DNA from: Dorea_A amylophila
Lineage (GTDB): Bacteria > Bacillota > Clostridia > Lachnospirales > Lachnospiraceae
Length of the DNA: 64,000 bases
Direction of reading: 5' to 3'
NCBI RefSeq assembly: GCF_025567265.1
Contig: NZ_JAOQJW010000007.1
Coordinates: 92,955-156,954, forward strand
Shown: positions 43,570 to 51,415 of the stretch, piece by piece
Position numbering within the stretch: position 1 is the first letter of the stretch
Layout of the letters: each line of letters opens with the position of its first letter
Program-made: the position numbers and the translations under genes
The notes under the pieces: model-generated
Databases searched by the model: none
Seen by the model: the letters and a program-made list of their open reading frames with translations, nothing else
What the model was told of the DNA's origin: nothing

Positions 43570-44076
43570 CTAGATCAGCCCGTCCATCAGGTGGATCTTC
43601 ATCTTCTGATTCTCTATATCAACATCCAGGATACATTCGCGGATTGCCGGAACCAGCACTTCTCCATGTTCCTCGGTATCGATCACATAGACATCGTTCG
43701 CACCGGTCTCCATGACATCTTTTAATGTTCCGAATGGTTCATCGTCCTCTGTTACAACCTGGATACCGATCATATCGGCGATAAAATATTCATTTTCTTC
43801 CAGTGCCACCGCATCTTTTCGTTCTACCAGAAGCGGGCATCTCTTGTAACGCTCAATATCATTTATATTATCAATTCCTTTGAATTTCAGGATCACAAAC
43901 TGTTTAAAGAATTTGACCCCCTGAATCTCCAGAGGTTTTTTTTCTCTCCCGGTGTCTAACAGCACATGCTTTAACGTCTTAAAACGCTCCGGGTCATCTG
44001 TAGTCGGAAATACTTTGACTTCCCCGCGCACTCCGTGTGTCGAAGTGATGACGCCTACCTGTAACAATTCTTCCAT
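43570..44076 (-). CDS. rimM: 16S rRNA processing protein RimM
   Basis: A 168-residue 30S maturation factor: N-terminal RimM beta-barrel (VGVITSTHGVRGEVKVFPTTDDPERF) and C-terminal PRC barrel (EYFIADMIGIQVVTEDDEPFG). It binds the 30S head near S19. AAAGGAG precedes the ATG. Confidence 0.96.
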   Translation of the reverse strand: MEELLQVGVITSTHGVRGEVKVFPTTDDPERFKTLKHVLLDTGREKKPLEIQGVKFFKQFVILKFKGIDNINDIERYKRCPLLVERKDAVALEENEYFIADMIGIQVVTEDDEPFGTLKDVMETGANDVYVIDTEEHGEVLVPAIRECILDVDIENQKMKIHLMDGLI

Positions 44077-44170
44077 AGATACTCCTTTTCTTATATGTTG
44101 CGGGCATTTCTATACCGCTCTTTTCCTCTTTCATAACAGATACTGTTCACATACTCTGATATAAGATAAG

Positions 44171-44199
44171 CGGGACAGACCACAAACGGGCCTGTCCCG
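44171..44199. repeat. GGGACAG...CTGTCCC palindrome between khpA and rimM
   Basis: CGGGACAG (44171-44178) and CTGTCCCG (44192-44199) form an 8-bp stem. It resembles the GGGGAC-type palindromes near ppk, but could simply be an intercistronic hairpin. Confidence 0.45.
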
Positions 44200-44227
44200 G
44201 GACAAAATGGGAATCCCCATTATTATT

Positions 44228-44458
44228 CTAGTCCATGATATCTACGATAACTTTCTTATCTTCCTTCGCTGCTGCGGCTTTCACAACTGAGCGGATCGCC
44301 TTCGCAATACGGCCCTGTTTTCCGATTACTTTTCCCATATCAGATTCAGCAACCCGTACTTCCAGAACTGTCGTCTTCTTCTCTTCGCGTTCATTTACAA
44401 CAACGCTTTCTGGATCGTCGACTAATGCTTTCGCAATTACTTCAACTAATTCCTTCAT
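44228..44458 (-). CDS. khpA: KhpA (YlqC) KH-domain RNA-binding protein
   Basis: A 76-residue single KH domain with the GxxG loop in GKVIGKQGRIAKAIRSVV. KhpA pairs with KhpB/EloR to bind RNA and affects cell division and elongation in Firmicutes. It follows rpsP by 24 nt with a GGAGGTG site. Confidence 0.94.
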   Translation of the reverse strand: MKELVEVIAKALVDDPESVVVNEREEKKTTVLEVRVAESDMGKVIGKQGRIAKAIRSVVKAAAAKEDKKVIVDIMD

Positions 44459-44482
44459 AAATGCACACCTCCAGTGGCATAA

Positions 44483-44728
44483 TTATTTCTCGATGCCTGC
44501 TGCCTTTAAAATCTTTGCAACTGCTTCTGTAGGCTGTGCTCCGTTTGCAAGCCATTTCTTAGCTGCTTCTTCGTCAACTTTGATAGCACTTGGATCACAG
44601 TTCGGATCGTATGTTCCGATTTCGTCGATGAATCTTCCGTCTCTTGGTGCTCTAGAATCTGCTACGATGATTCTATAGAAAGGAGCCTTCTTCTGTCCCA
44701 TTCTTCTTAATCTCATTTTTACTGCCAT
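44483..44728 (-). CDS. rpsP: 30S ribosomal protein S16
   Basis: An 81-residue S16 with the standard start MAVKMRLRRMGQKKAPFYRI and the I-G-T-Y-D-P motif. Located between ffh and khpA as in most Clostridia. Confidence 0.98.
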   Translation of the reverse strand: MAVKMRLRRMGQKKAPFYRIIVADSRAPRDGRFIDEIGTYDPNCDPSAIKVDEEAAKKWLANGAQPTEAVAKILKAAGIEK

Positions 44729-44850
44729 GTTAGTTTACCTCCGTAAAATTATAATATTCATAGTTTATTCTTATACCCAGAACCTGCCTTTGGCATCTTC
44801 TAATGTATAATCTGGAATCTATATAACGCGGGATCCGCGGTATATCATGT

Positions 44851-46200
44851 TTAAAACGGGAATCCGAATTTTTTCTTCTTTCCCGGCTTGCCAAATTGTT
44901 TCATCAGCTTTTTCATCTCGTTAAACTGCTTGATCATGCGGTTCACTTCGCTGATGTCCACCCCTGCACCTTTGGCAATTCTGTGCTTTCTGGATGGAGA
45001 AAGAATATCCGGATTAGCTCTTTCCGCCGGTGTCATGGAATGAATGATCGCTTCCATCCTTCCCATCTTCCTCTCGGCTTCCGCTGTCTGCTCGTCGTCC
45101 AATCCCTTCATCTTACTGCCCATGCCTCCAAGACCCGGCAGCATGTTCATGATATTTCCAAGACCACCCATATTCTTCATCTGCTTAATGCTTTCCAGAT
45201 AATCGTCAAAATCAAACTGGTTCTTCTTAAGCTTCTGGGTCATCTCTCTGGCTTTCTCTTCATCGATCTCGGCCTCTGCCTTCTCGATAAGTGACAGGAC
45301 ATCTCCCATTCCGAGGATTCTTGATGCCATACGGTCCGGATAGAACTGTTCCAGATCCGAAAGTTTTTCTCCCATACCTACATACAGGATCGGCTTTCCG
45401 GTAACTGCTTTTACGGACAGTGCCGCACCACCTCTTGTGTCACCATCTAATTTGGTAACGATCACACCGTCGATGCCGACCTTTTCATTGAACTCTTTTG
45501 CCACATTCACGGCATCCTGTCCGGTCATTGCATCAATAACAAGTATGGTCTGATGTACTTCTACTTCCTCTTTGATCTCTTCAAGCTCTGCCATCATATC
45601 TTCATCGATGTGAAGTCGTCCGGCTGTATCGAGGATCACGAGGTCGTTGCCATTCTTCTGCGCATGTTCGATCGCCGCCCTGGCGATATTCGCCGGCTTG
45701 TGGTTCTCTCCCATGGAGAAGACTTCCACACCCTGCTTCTCACCATTGACCTGTAACTGCTTGATCGCAGCCGGTCTGTAGACGTCACATGCAACCAGCA
45801 GTGGTTTCTTGCCCTTTAACTTGAACTTTCCGGCAAGCTTTGCTGTCGTGGTCGTCTTACCTGCTCCCTGAAGACCTGCCATCATGATGACCGTGATGGC
45901 CTTTCCAGGCTGAAGCTGAATCTCTGTAGTCTCCGAACCCATCAGGTTGATCAGTTCCTCATTTACAATCTTGATCACCATCTGTCCCGGATTCAGACCA
46001 TTCATTACATCCTGACCGATCGCACGCTCCTGCACGCTCTTGATGAAATCTTTTACCACTTTAAAGTTAACATCCGCTGCGAGTAATGCGCGCTTGATCT
46101 CTTTTAAAGCTTCTTTGACATCATCTTCTGTCAGACGTCCTTTGCTTCGCAGGTTCTTAAATACGTTTTGAAGTTTCTCTGTCAAGCTGTCAAATGCCAT
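44851..46200 (-). CDS. ffh: Signal recognition particle protein Ffh (SRP54)
   Basis: A 449-residue SRP GTPase: N domain (1-90), G domain with GLQGAGKTTT, DTAGR and TKLDGDTRGG, then the methionine-rich M domain (MGGLGNIMNMLPGLGGMGSKM, SPSRKHRIAKGAG) that binds signal peptides and 4.5S RNA. It starts 1 nt after the ylxM stop. Confidence 0.98.
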   Translation of the reverse strand: MAFDSLTEKLQNVFKNLRSKGRLTEDDVKEALKEIKRALLAADVNFKVVKDFIKSVQERAIGQDVMNGLNPGQMVIKIVNEELINLMGSETTEIQLQPGKAITVIMMAGLQGAGKTTTTAKLAGKFKLKGKKPLLVACDVYRPAAIKQLQVNGEKQGVEVFSMGENHKPANIARAAIEHAQKNGNDLVILDTAGRLHIDEDMMAELEEIKEEVEVHQTILVIDAMTGQDAVNVAKEFNEKVGIDGVIVTKLDGDTRGGAALSVKAVTGKPILYVGMGEKLSDLEQFYPDRMASRILGMGDVLSLIEKAEAEIDEEKAREMTQKLKKNQFDFDDYLESIKQMKNMGGLGNIMNMLPGLGGMGSKMKGLDDEQTAEAERKMGRMEAIIHSMTPAERANPDILSPSRKHRIAKGAGVDISEVNRMIKQFNEMKKLMKQFGKPGKKKKFGFPF

Positions 46201-46201
46201 G

Positions 46202-46546
46202 CTATAACTCCTCTATAATTTCATCGGATATCTTCCGGATGTCTGCAACAAGTTCTTCTGCATTCTCCTTCTCATATCCATCCAGCAATTCATCAATCTG
46301 CTTTACTTTTTCTCTGACCGACACGAATTTCTCTACCAGATGAAGTTTCTCTTCGTAGCCTTTCAGTGTCTGGGAACATCTCTTTACCAGATCATGTACA
46401 CCCTGTCTGCTGATTCCTTCCTCTCTTGCGATCTCGCCGAGTGATAAATCTTCCAGGACAAACTGCTCATACACTTCTTTCTGATGATCCGTAAGAAGTT
46501 CTCCATAAAAATCATATAATAATGCCTGTTCTAATATTTCATTCAT
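46202..46546 (-). CDS. ylxM: YlxM/p13-type helix-turn-helix protein, SRP partner
   Basis: About 114 residues with a sigma-70 region 4-like helix-turn-helix (LSLGEIAREEGISRQGVHDLVKRCSQ, about 31-56) and a C-terminal coiled helix. Family members bind or stimulate SRP components. GGAGGTG is placed for the ATG at 46546; upstream starts lack a site. Confidence 0.9.
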   Translation of the reverse strand: MNEILEQALLYDFYGELLTDHQKEVYEQFVLEDLSLGEIAREEGISRQGVHDLVKRCSQTLKGYEEKLHLVEKFVSVREKVKQIDELLDGYEKENAEELVADIRKISDEIIEEL

Positions 46547-46727
46547 GTCTTTCACCTCCGATATCATATAACACTTCCGGATGGGTGTCAAGTATTTTTT
46601 CTTTACACCTTTGTTTTTTCAAAATAAAATTGATTTCCCACCGGCTTTGTCGTAATATATCTGATGGGAGATATTGCCGGATGCAGTATCTTCCGATCAT
46701 GTCCATATATTATAAGGGGAGAATATA

Positions 46728-47390
46728 ATGGCAAAAAAGAATTATTACAAGATGCTTGGTGTGTCAAGAACGGCTTCTCCTGAAGAAATCTCTGCCGCCA
46801 AGAACAGACTTGCGAAAAAATATCATCCCGATGCCAACATGAAGAATGGTATCGATACAACCAGAAAAATGCAGCAGATCCTGGAAGCCTACCGAATACT
46901 TTCCGATCCGAAGAAACGTGCTTCTTATGACCGCAAAGTATTCGGAAAGCCATCTGCAGGTGCAGACCGGAACTTTGATCTGTTCAATCTTCATAATATG
47001 GAAGAAACAGCGCCGGTCACCGGTACACCATTTGTGAATTACTGGCGGGCAGCTGATTCTTTATATGATATCACGCTGGAAAGCGAACAGCTTTTCAAAG
47101 AAAAAAATAAGAAACAGGCAGCGGACCGGCTGTCGGATCTTTCCTCTCAGGCACTCCGCTATGCCATAACATTGCGAGAGGCAGAGATTCCCGAAAAGTA
47201 CTGGCTGCCTCCGATCATGGACTGGCTGCTTTTCACCTGGTATAAGAACCGGAATCTCCCGGTATCTTATCTATTGAAGGTTTACGATGATTATTCAAAA
47301 AAAGAACTCAGTGGATTCAAACGTGTGAAGCTTCAGAAAGAACTGCTTCATTTCCAGTATTCTCTGAAACGGCTGGTCAGTTATACTTAA
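46728..47390 (+). CDS. DnaJ-domain protein with a novel C-terminal region
   Basis: A 220-residue protein: J domain (1-70) with the HPD motif in KKYHPDANMKN, which stimulates DnaK ATPase, then about 150 residues without G/F or zinc-finger regions (LLFTWYKNRNLPVSYLLKVYDDY) that I do not recognise. It is therefore a class III J protein that probably directs DnaK to one job. AAGGGGAG precedes the ATG; it is divergent from ylxM. Confidence 0.85.
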   Translation: MAKKNYYKMLGVSRTASPEEISAAKNRLAKKYHPDANMKNGIDTTRKMQQILEAYRILSDPKKRASYDRKVFGKPSAGADRNFDLFNLHNMEETAPVTGTPFVNYWRAADSLYDITLESEQLFKEKNKKQAADRLSDLSSQALRYAITLREAEIPEKYWLPPIMDWLLFTWYKNRNLPVSYLLKVYDDYSKKELSGFKRVKLQKELLHFQYSLKRLVSYT

Positions 47391-47458
47391 TATTCCGCTC
47401 ACACATCTGCACCGTCTGCATATTATGTACTGTAAACATCATTATTGGAGGATTCAAT

Positions 47459-47758
47459 ATGAGCGATTTGAGTACAGCAAACTGTGGATGCGGATGCGAA
47501 GGACGCGACAGATTCGGCGGGGACTGTGGATGCGGCGGATGCAGTTGTGGATGCAGTAACAGCGGATGCGGCTTCGGCAACAACAGCTGCCTGTGGATCA
47601 TCCTTCTTCTCTGCTGCTGCGGCGGCTTTGGCAATGGATGCGGCAATGGATGTGGATGGGGCAATGGTAACGACAGCTGCCTGTGGATCATCCTTCTTCT
47701 CTGCTGCTGCGGCGGCTTTGGCAATGGTTGCGGCAACGGCTGTGGATGTGGATGCTAG
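47459..47758 (+). CDS. Cys/Gly-rich tandem-repeat small protein
   Basis: A 99-residue protein with 23 cysteines and very high glycine. Residues 43-66 and 73-96 are the same unit, a hydrophobic core SCLWIILLLCCCGG followed by FGNGCGNGCG, in a 30-codon tandem duplication. GGAGG precedes the ATG, which supports a real gene. It may be a spore-coat-like or membrane-inserting structural protein; similar Cys/Gly-rich small proteins occur in spore formers, but no function can be assigned. Confidence 0.7.
   Translation: MSDLSTANCGCGCEGRDRFGGDCGCGGCSCGCSNSGCGFGNNSCLWIILLLCCCGGFGNGCGNGCGWGNGNDSCLWIILLLCCCGGFGNGCGNGCGCGC
47583..47727 (+). repeat. 90-bp tandem duplication inside the Cys-rich gene
   Basis: A 55-nt identical stretch starts at 47583 and again at 47673 (period 90 nt), and the flanks are similar. 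The near identity points to a recent duplication or to ongoing copy-number change. Confidence 0.85.
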
Positions 47759-47856
47759 ACAACTTACATTTTCCTGTATAGGACTTAAGAGACGGAGTCA
47801 TTTTCCCGTCTCTTTTTTCATATATATTTATAACGCTGATACCGGAAGGAGTCACC

Positions 47857-48333
47857 ATGGCCGGAAAACCTTCTAAACCAATGACACCCTTCGATAAATC
47901 TGTCACACCCTCCTATTTATATAAATGGAAGCTGTTTCTTGCCTTCCTGCCTCCTTCCATTCAGCGCTTTCTTGCCGTCTACATCAAATTTACCGAATTC
48001 CGGTATACGATGGACTATTTCCGGGGACTTCCTTTCCATGCATTTTCTTTTCAATCGATCAGCGAGCTTGCGCCTTATATGGATGAAAATGAACGGGATA
48101 TGATGAATCAGATGACTTCTGTGATGCAGATGGCGGAAATGATGGCGATGGCGCAGGCCGGTTCCACAACCGGAGATCCCGGTGCTTCCGGTCCTGCAAA
48201 CCCTGTTGATCTTATGAAAGCAATGATGTCCGGCGAAGATATGGAAATGTTCCAGAATTACATGGAACTATTCGACGAGGAACTTTCCGCATCTGGAACA
48301 CCGGCAAAGAAAGGAGACTCTTCACATGAATGA
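47857..48333 (+). CDS. Unknown protein with a Met-rich C-terminal half
   Basis: A 158-residue protein not recognised. Residues 20-75 are aromatic-rich and amphipathic (YLYKWKLFLAFLPPSIQRFL), while 80-145 are acidic and methionine-rich (MMNQMTSVMQMAEMMAMAQA). No signal peptide. The next gene starts within its last codons (8-nt overlap), so the two are coupled. AAGGAG precedes the ATG. Confidence 0.7.
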   Translation: MAGKPSKPMTPFDKSVTPSYLYKWKLFLAFLPPSIQRFLAVYIKFTEFRYTMDYFRGLPFHAFSFQSISELAPYMDENERDMMNQMTSVMQMAEMMAMAQAGSTTGDPGASGPANPVDLMKAMMSGEDMEMFQNYMELFDEELSASGTPAKKGDSSHE

Positions 48334-48655
48334 AAGAACCACTCATACAACGGACTCTTCCGGAAACAACACCGGCAACAGCTGGATGGATCATCCGGCT
48401 ATAAATGGAATGGATCCTGTCAAACTGGAGCTGATCCGGCTCGCCGCAAAACAGACTGCCGGCAAAAGCGGAAGATCACTGGCTCCTGTGATGATGGCAC
48501 TCATCACCAGCGCAAACAAAAAAGGAATCCAGTTCACTCCTCAGGAAATGTCTCTCATCCTCGACATCCTGAAAGAGGGACGCCCCGCCAAAGAGCAGGA
48601 GCAGATTGACCAGATGGTGCAGATGGTCCGCACACATATGAAGAATCATACATAA
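48326..48655 (+). CDS. Unknown small helical protein coupled to the Met-rich protein
   Basis: A 109-residue soluble protein: a Thr/Ser/Asn-rich N-terminus (1-20) then helices with DPVKLELIRLAAKQTAGKSG and FTPQEMSLILDILKEG. No catalytic motif is visible. AAAGGAG precedes the ATG, and it overlaps the previous gene by 8 nt, suggesting that the two proteins act together. Confidence 0.7.
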   Translation: MNERTTHTTDSSGNNTGNSWMDHPAINGMDPVKLELIRLAAKQTAGKSGRSLAPVMMALITSANKKGIQFTPQEMSLILDILKEGRPAKEQEQIDQMVQMVRTHMKNHT

Positions 48656-48661
48656 CAAAAT

Positions 48662-48689
48662 AGAAGAAGGGCTTTAAAGTCCTTCTTCT
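48662..48689. terminator. Shared terminator of two convergent genes
   Basis: AGAAGAAGG (48662-48670) pairs with CCTTCTTCT (48681-48689), continued inwards by CTTT/AAAG. It ends the plus-strand unknown-gene pair and overlaps the stop of the minus-strand thioesterase. Confidence 0.8.
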
Positions 48690-49150
48690 TTACGCATCAT
48701 ACGGAGTTCTCTTCTCTTTTCTCCCTTATCCCACTCTTCTTTTTCTTCTTCTGTCTCAAGTTCCAGTCTCGGTACTCTTACCGGCCTGTCATTCTTGTCC
48801 AGTGCCACCATTGTAAAATACGCATGATTGATCGGCGTACGTTCCCCGCTCAATGCCTCTACATAAGTATCTACCTTTACTTCCATAGAGGTATTCCCGA
48901 CATAAGTCACTTTTCCAATGATCACAACTGTATCTTTGACATATGCACCCCTAAGGAAACTCAGACTGTCTACAGATGCTGTGATCACATTTCTCCTTGT
49001 GTGGCGTTTTGCCACCATACCTGCCACTTCATCGATCCACTGCATAAGTGCCCCTCCGAACAAACGGTCAGACGCATTCAGGTGCTGCGGTCTTACCATA
49101 TGAACCGTCTCTACAATTGAATCCGATACCTTTCTTTTTTCCATTTCCAC
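48674..49150 (-). CDS. Hot-dog fold acyl-CoA thioesterase (YkhA/BACH class)
   Basis: A 158-residue single hot-dog domain: MVRPQHLNASDRLFGGALMQWIDEVAG holds the catalytic N and D of the class, followed by DSLSFLRGAYVKDTV. It hydrolyses acyl-CoA. The start is GTG with AGAGGTG 7 nt upstream; an ATG two codons later is the alternative. The C-terminal 30 residues are highly charged. Confidence 0.88.
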   Translation of the reverse strand: MEMEKRKVSDSIVETVHMVRPQHLNASDRLFGGALMQWIDEVAGMVAKRHTRRNVITASVDSLSFLRGAYVKDTVVIIGKVTYVGNTSMEVKVDTYVEALSGERTPINHAYFTMVALDKNDRPVRVPRLELETEEEKEEWDKGEKRRELRMMRKEEGL

Positions 49151-49256
49151 AAAAAAACACCTCTCTTTTCTTTTTAAACTCTTTTATTATAGCACCGTAT
49201 TTGTTATACTTAAACTAATTTCAATAAAAGCTGTTTCACAGCGGAATGGAGTTCTC

Positions 49257-49994
49257 ATGAGAAATATAAAATTAACGATCGAATACGATGGAAGCCGTTA
49301 CCAGGGATGGACAAGACTGGGAAAAGACGAATCCGGCAATACCATATCGAATAAAATCACAGAAGTTTTAAAGAAAATGACAGAAGAAGATGATCTGGAA
49401 CTTTTCTGTGGATGCCGTACCGAAGTCGGCGTACATGCTTATGCGCAGATTGCCAACTTCCGGACATCCTGTTCTATCAGCACACAGAACATCAAGCACT
49501 ATCTGAACCGTTATCTTCCGATGGATATTGCGATCATCGAAGTGGAAGAAGTGCCGGAACGTTTCCACGCACAGCTCAATGCTACATCCAAGACTTATGT
49601 ATACCGCATGACTATTGATGATGTGCCAAGTGTCTTTGACCGTAAATATACCTACCACTGCTACCGTATCCCGGACAAACGCACGATGCAGCAGGCTGCC
49701 GAGAAACTCACCGGACGTCACGATTTCCGCAATTTCTCCAGTGCGAAGAAGACGAAATCTACAGTCCGAGAGATCTTTGATATTGATATCTATGGAGACA
49801 TTGAGGAAATGCAGATCCTGATCCATGCTGATGATTTTCTTCACAACATGGCCCGCATCATCGTTGGTACACTGATGGATATCGGACTCGGCAACCGCTC
49901 TGTGCAGGATATCGATGATATCTTTGCCGGAATCCTGGAAGCCAGTGCGCCTTGCGATCCGAAGGGGTTGTATTTGCAGGAGGTTACCTATTAA
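49257..49994 (+). CDS. TruA-like tRNA pseudouridine synthase with Glu at the catalytic position
   Basis: A 245-residue protein of the TruA family by its N-terminus (IKLTIEYDGSRYQGW), FHAQLNATSKTYVYR and FLHNMARIIVGTL motifs. The usual R-T-D-x-G-V-H-A active-site motif reads CRTEVGVHA: the catalytic aspartate is glutamate (E56, codon GAA). The substitution could reduce activity or mark a paralogue with another function; a canonical truA would then be expected elsewhere. The gene is followed directly by a long palindromic element. Confidence 0.85.
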   Translation: MRNIKLTIEYDGSRYQGWTRLGKDESGNTISNKITEVLKKMTEEDDLELFCGCRTEVGVHAYAQIANFRTSCSISTQNIKHYLNRYLPMDIAIIEVEEVPERFHAQLNATSKTYVYRMTIDDVPSVFDRKYTYHCYRIPDKRTMQQAAEKLTGRHDFRNFSSAKKTKSTVREIFDIDIYGDIEEMQILIHADDFLHNMARIIVGTLMDIGLGNRSVQDIDDIFAGILEASAPCDPKGLYLQEVTY

Positions 49995-50601
49995 TTTGAT
50001 TTGGGATTTGATTTATTAACGTAGTTGGCCTCTCGATCCTTGAAGAAAACAGTATAAAGTGGTTCTGGTTCAGGTTCCACGCTCTAAGAAAAACTAAGAG
50101 AGCCAGAATCTCCTAAAAGCAAAGGAACTACGCTCAAACTCGGCGTTCGCCTCAAACACGTTCGCTTCGTTCCTTTAACGGAGATTCTGACTCTCTAACT
50201 TTTTCTAAGAGCATTTCACATTCACCAGAACCACTTTATACTGTTTTCTTCAAGTCGTGACTGGCAGCGGATGTTAATAAATGAAATGCCCGGAAGTGTA
50301 ACCCGGTGGAAGCCACTACGGTTACGTATTTGCCATTCATTCGTAAGGCATTTGATACACACGGAATAAAACTTGGAAAGGCGTTCCAGTGAATGTGAAA
50401 GAGGCGTTGGTAATTCTTAAGGGGTAAAATTCTGCGTTAGGTTTTCAAAATTTGACTGTCTGAGGCGTATGCCGAGTTTCAAATTTTGAAAGCCTGCTTT
50501 TAGCAGAATTTTGCCCCTTTAGAATTGACCCGCCGATGGAACCTGAGCAGGAACGCCTTTCCAAGCTTTATTCCGGTTCGGGTATCCACAGCCTTCCTGA
50601 A
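49995..50601. other. Convergent intergenic region filled by two palindromic elements
   Basis: There is no gene in these 607 nt between truA-like (plus) and the DeoR gene (minus). Nearly all of it is element copy 1 (50003-50291, plus sense) and copy 2 (50333-50609, minus sense), leaving only about 40 nt between them. Confidence 0.8.
50003..50291 (+). ncRNA. Long rod-like palindromic element, copy 1 (candidate structured RNA or mobile palindrome)
   Basis: Nested pairings: S0 50003-50020 with 50273-50291; S1 50039-50069 with 50224-50254 (31/31 perfect); S2 50081-50113 with 50180-50212 (29/33); S3 50121-50128 with 50169-50176. Unpaired linkers are TCAGGTTCCA and TTTCACATTCA between S1 and S2, TAAAAGC and AAC between S2 and S3, and an apex AACTCGGC-GTTC-GCCTCA. 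The same linkers occur in copies 2 and 3 with mostly different stems. It starts 8 nt after the truA-like stop, in the same sense. I do not recognise the family. Confidence 0.8.
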
Positions 50602-50609
50602 TTAAATCC
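50333..50609 (-). ncRNA. Long rod-like palindromic element, copy 2 (reverse orientation)
   Basis: Pairings: S0 about 50345-50358 with 50582-50595; S1 50362-50387 with 50550-50575 (25/26); S2 50403-50435 with 50503-50533 including a perfect-but-one 17-bp core; S3 50439-50455 with 50479-50495 (16/17). Read on the minus strand the linkers are TCAGGTTCCA, TAAAAGC, AAC and TTTCACATTCA, and the apex is AAACTCGGC-ATAC-GCCTCA, as in copy 1, yet S1, S2 and S3 sequences are unrelated to copy 1. The stop codon of the DeoR gene lies inside S0. Confidence 0.8.
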
Positions 50610-51348
50610 CAATAATCCTTACTCCCCGCATCTCTAATACTTCTATTTCCTCCGATGTGAACTGCCGGTCCGTAATTACACCGGTGTAGTCTTCCAGCTG
50701 GTTGATCCAGGTCATAGATTGTTTGCCAAATTTCGACTGATCTACTACCAGATAGGATCTTGCGCATTGCTTTGGCACCTGCCGTTTCAGCCACATTTTT
50801 TCATGTGTCGGTGTCGTCACCTGGAAGTCTTCGTTAATGGAAGCCGCTCCAAAGAATCCCACATCAAACCGGAAGTCCTTTAACATCTCTGTAGCATATC
50901 TGCCGAACAGACTGCCCGTTTCTTTCTGCAGCATACCGCCACAGATATATACTTTCGCATTGCTGTTTTTTAATACCTGTGCAATCTCCAGATCATTTGT
51001 CACAACGATGATATCCGGGATGTCACAGATCCGTTTTGCGATCTCACAGGTTGTCGTTCCGGCATCCAGGAATACCGAATCTCCCGGATGTACGAATTCC
51101 GTACATTTTCCTGCAATTGCTGCTTTGCTTTTTTTGTTGCTAGTCTGCTTTTTCTCATAAGCCACTTCCTGCTTTGCAACCGCACCTCCATGGCATCGTT
51201 CGATCATATTGCTGTTTTCCAGCTTTACCAGATCTCTTCGGATCGTCATGGAGCTTACATTTAGTTCTCTGGCCAGTTCGTCTACCTGCACACTTCCGTT
51301 CTCTCTGATCAGTTCAACGATCATGGCCTGTCTTTCTGCCGCAAGCAT
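50602..51348 (-). CDS. DeoR/GlpR-family transcriptional regulator
   Basis: A 248-residue regulator: helix-turn-helix (VQVDELARELNVSSMTIRRDLVKLE, about 20-44) followed by the DeoR sensor domain with DAGTTTCEIAKR near 93 and the later FFGAASIN motif. Family members repress sugar or polyol genes and respond to phosphorylated sugars. It is near the four-carbon acid-sugar genes, so they are candidate targets, but this is not shown. Its stop falls inside the palindromic element. AGGAGGG precedes the ATG. Confidence 0.9.
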   Translation of the reverse strand: MLAAERQAMIVELIRENGSVQVDELARELNVSSMTIRRDLVKLENSNMIERCHGGAVAKQEVAYEKKQTSNKKSKAAIAGKCTEFVHPGDSVFLDAGTTTCEIAKRICDIPDIIVVTNDLEIAQVLKNSNAKVYICGGMLQKETGSLFGRYATEMLKDFRFDVGFFGAASINEDFQVTTPTHEKMWLKRQVPKQCARSYLVVDQSKFGKQSMTWINQLEDYTGVITDRQFTSEEIEVLEMRGVRIIGI

Positions 51349-51415
51349 ATTATTCCCTCCTAACTTATGCCGGATCTGCTACCTGCAGTCCTTTTATTCT
51401 TCCACTTTATAAAAA

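Noticed and set aside
47377..47736. Proline/histidine/leucine-rich frame on the minus strand
   Set aside because: It is the antisense of the Cys/Gly-rich repeat gene; its repeats only mirror that gene.
50003..50291. Integron attC site
   Set aside because: Similar idea (variable stems, fixed unpaired bases, after a gene), but about twice the maximum attC length, without the RYYYAAC/GTTRRRY ends, and no integrase is visible.
50003..50609. Reading the paired palindromes as two ordinary terminators
   Set aside because: Stems of 26-31 bp interrupted by conserved internal loops, no T-tracts, and about 280-nt size do not fit intrinsic terminators.
50519..50794. 91-codon minus-strand frame overlapping the DeoR gene end
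   Set aside because: It lies in another frame of the DeoR gene and in the palindromic element; no ribosome binding site or family similarity.
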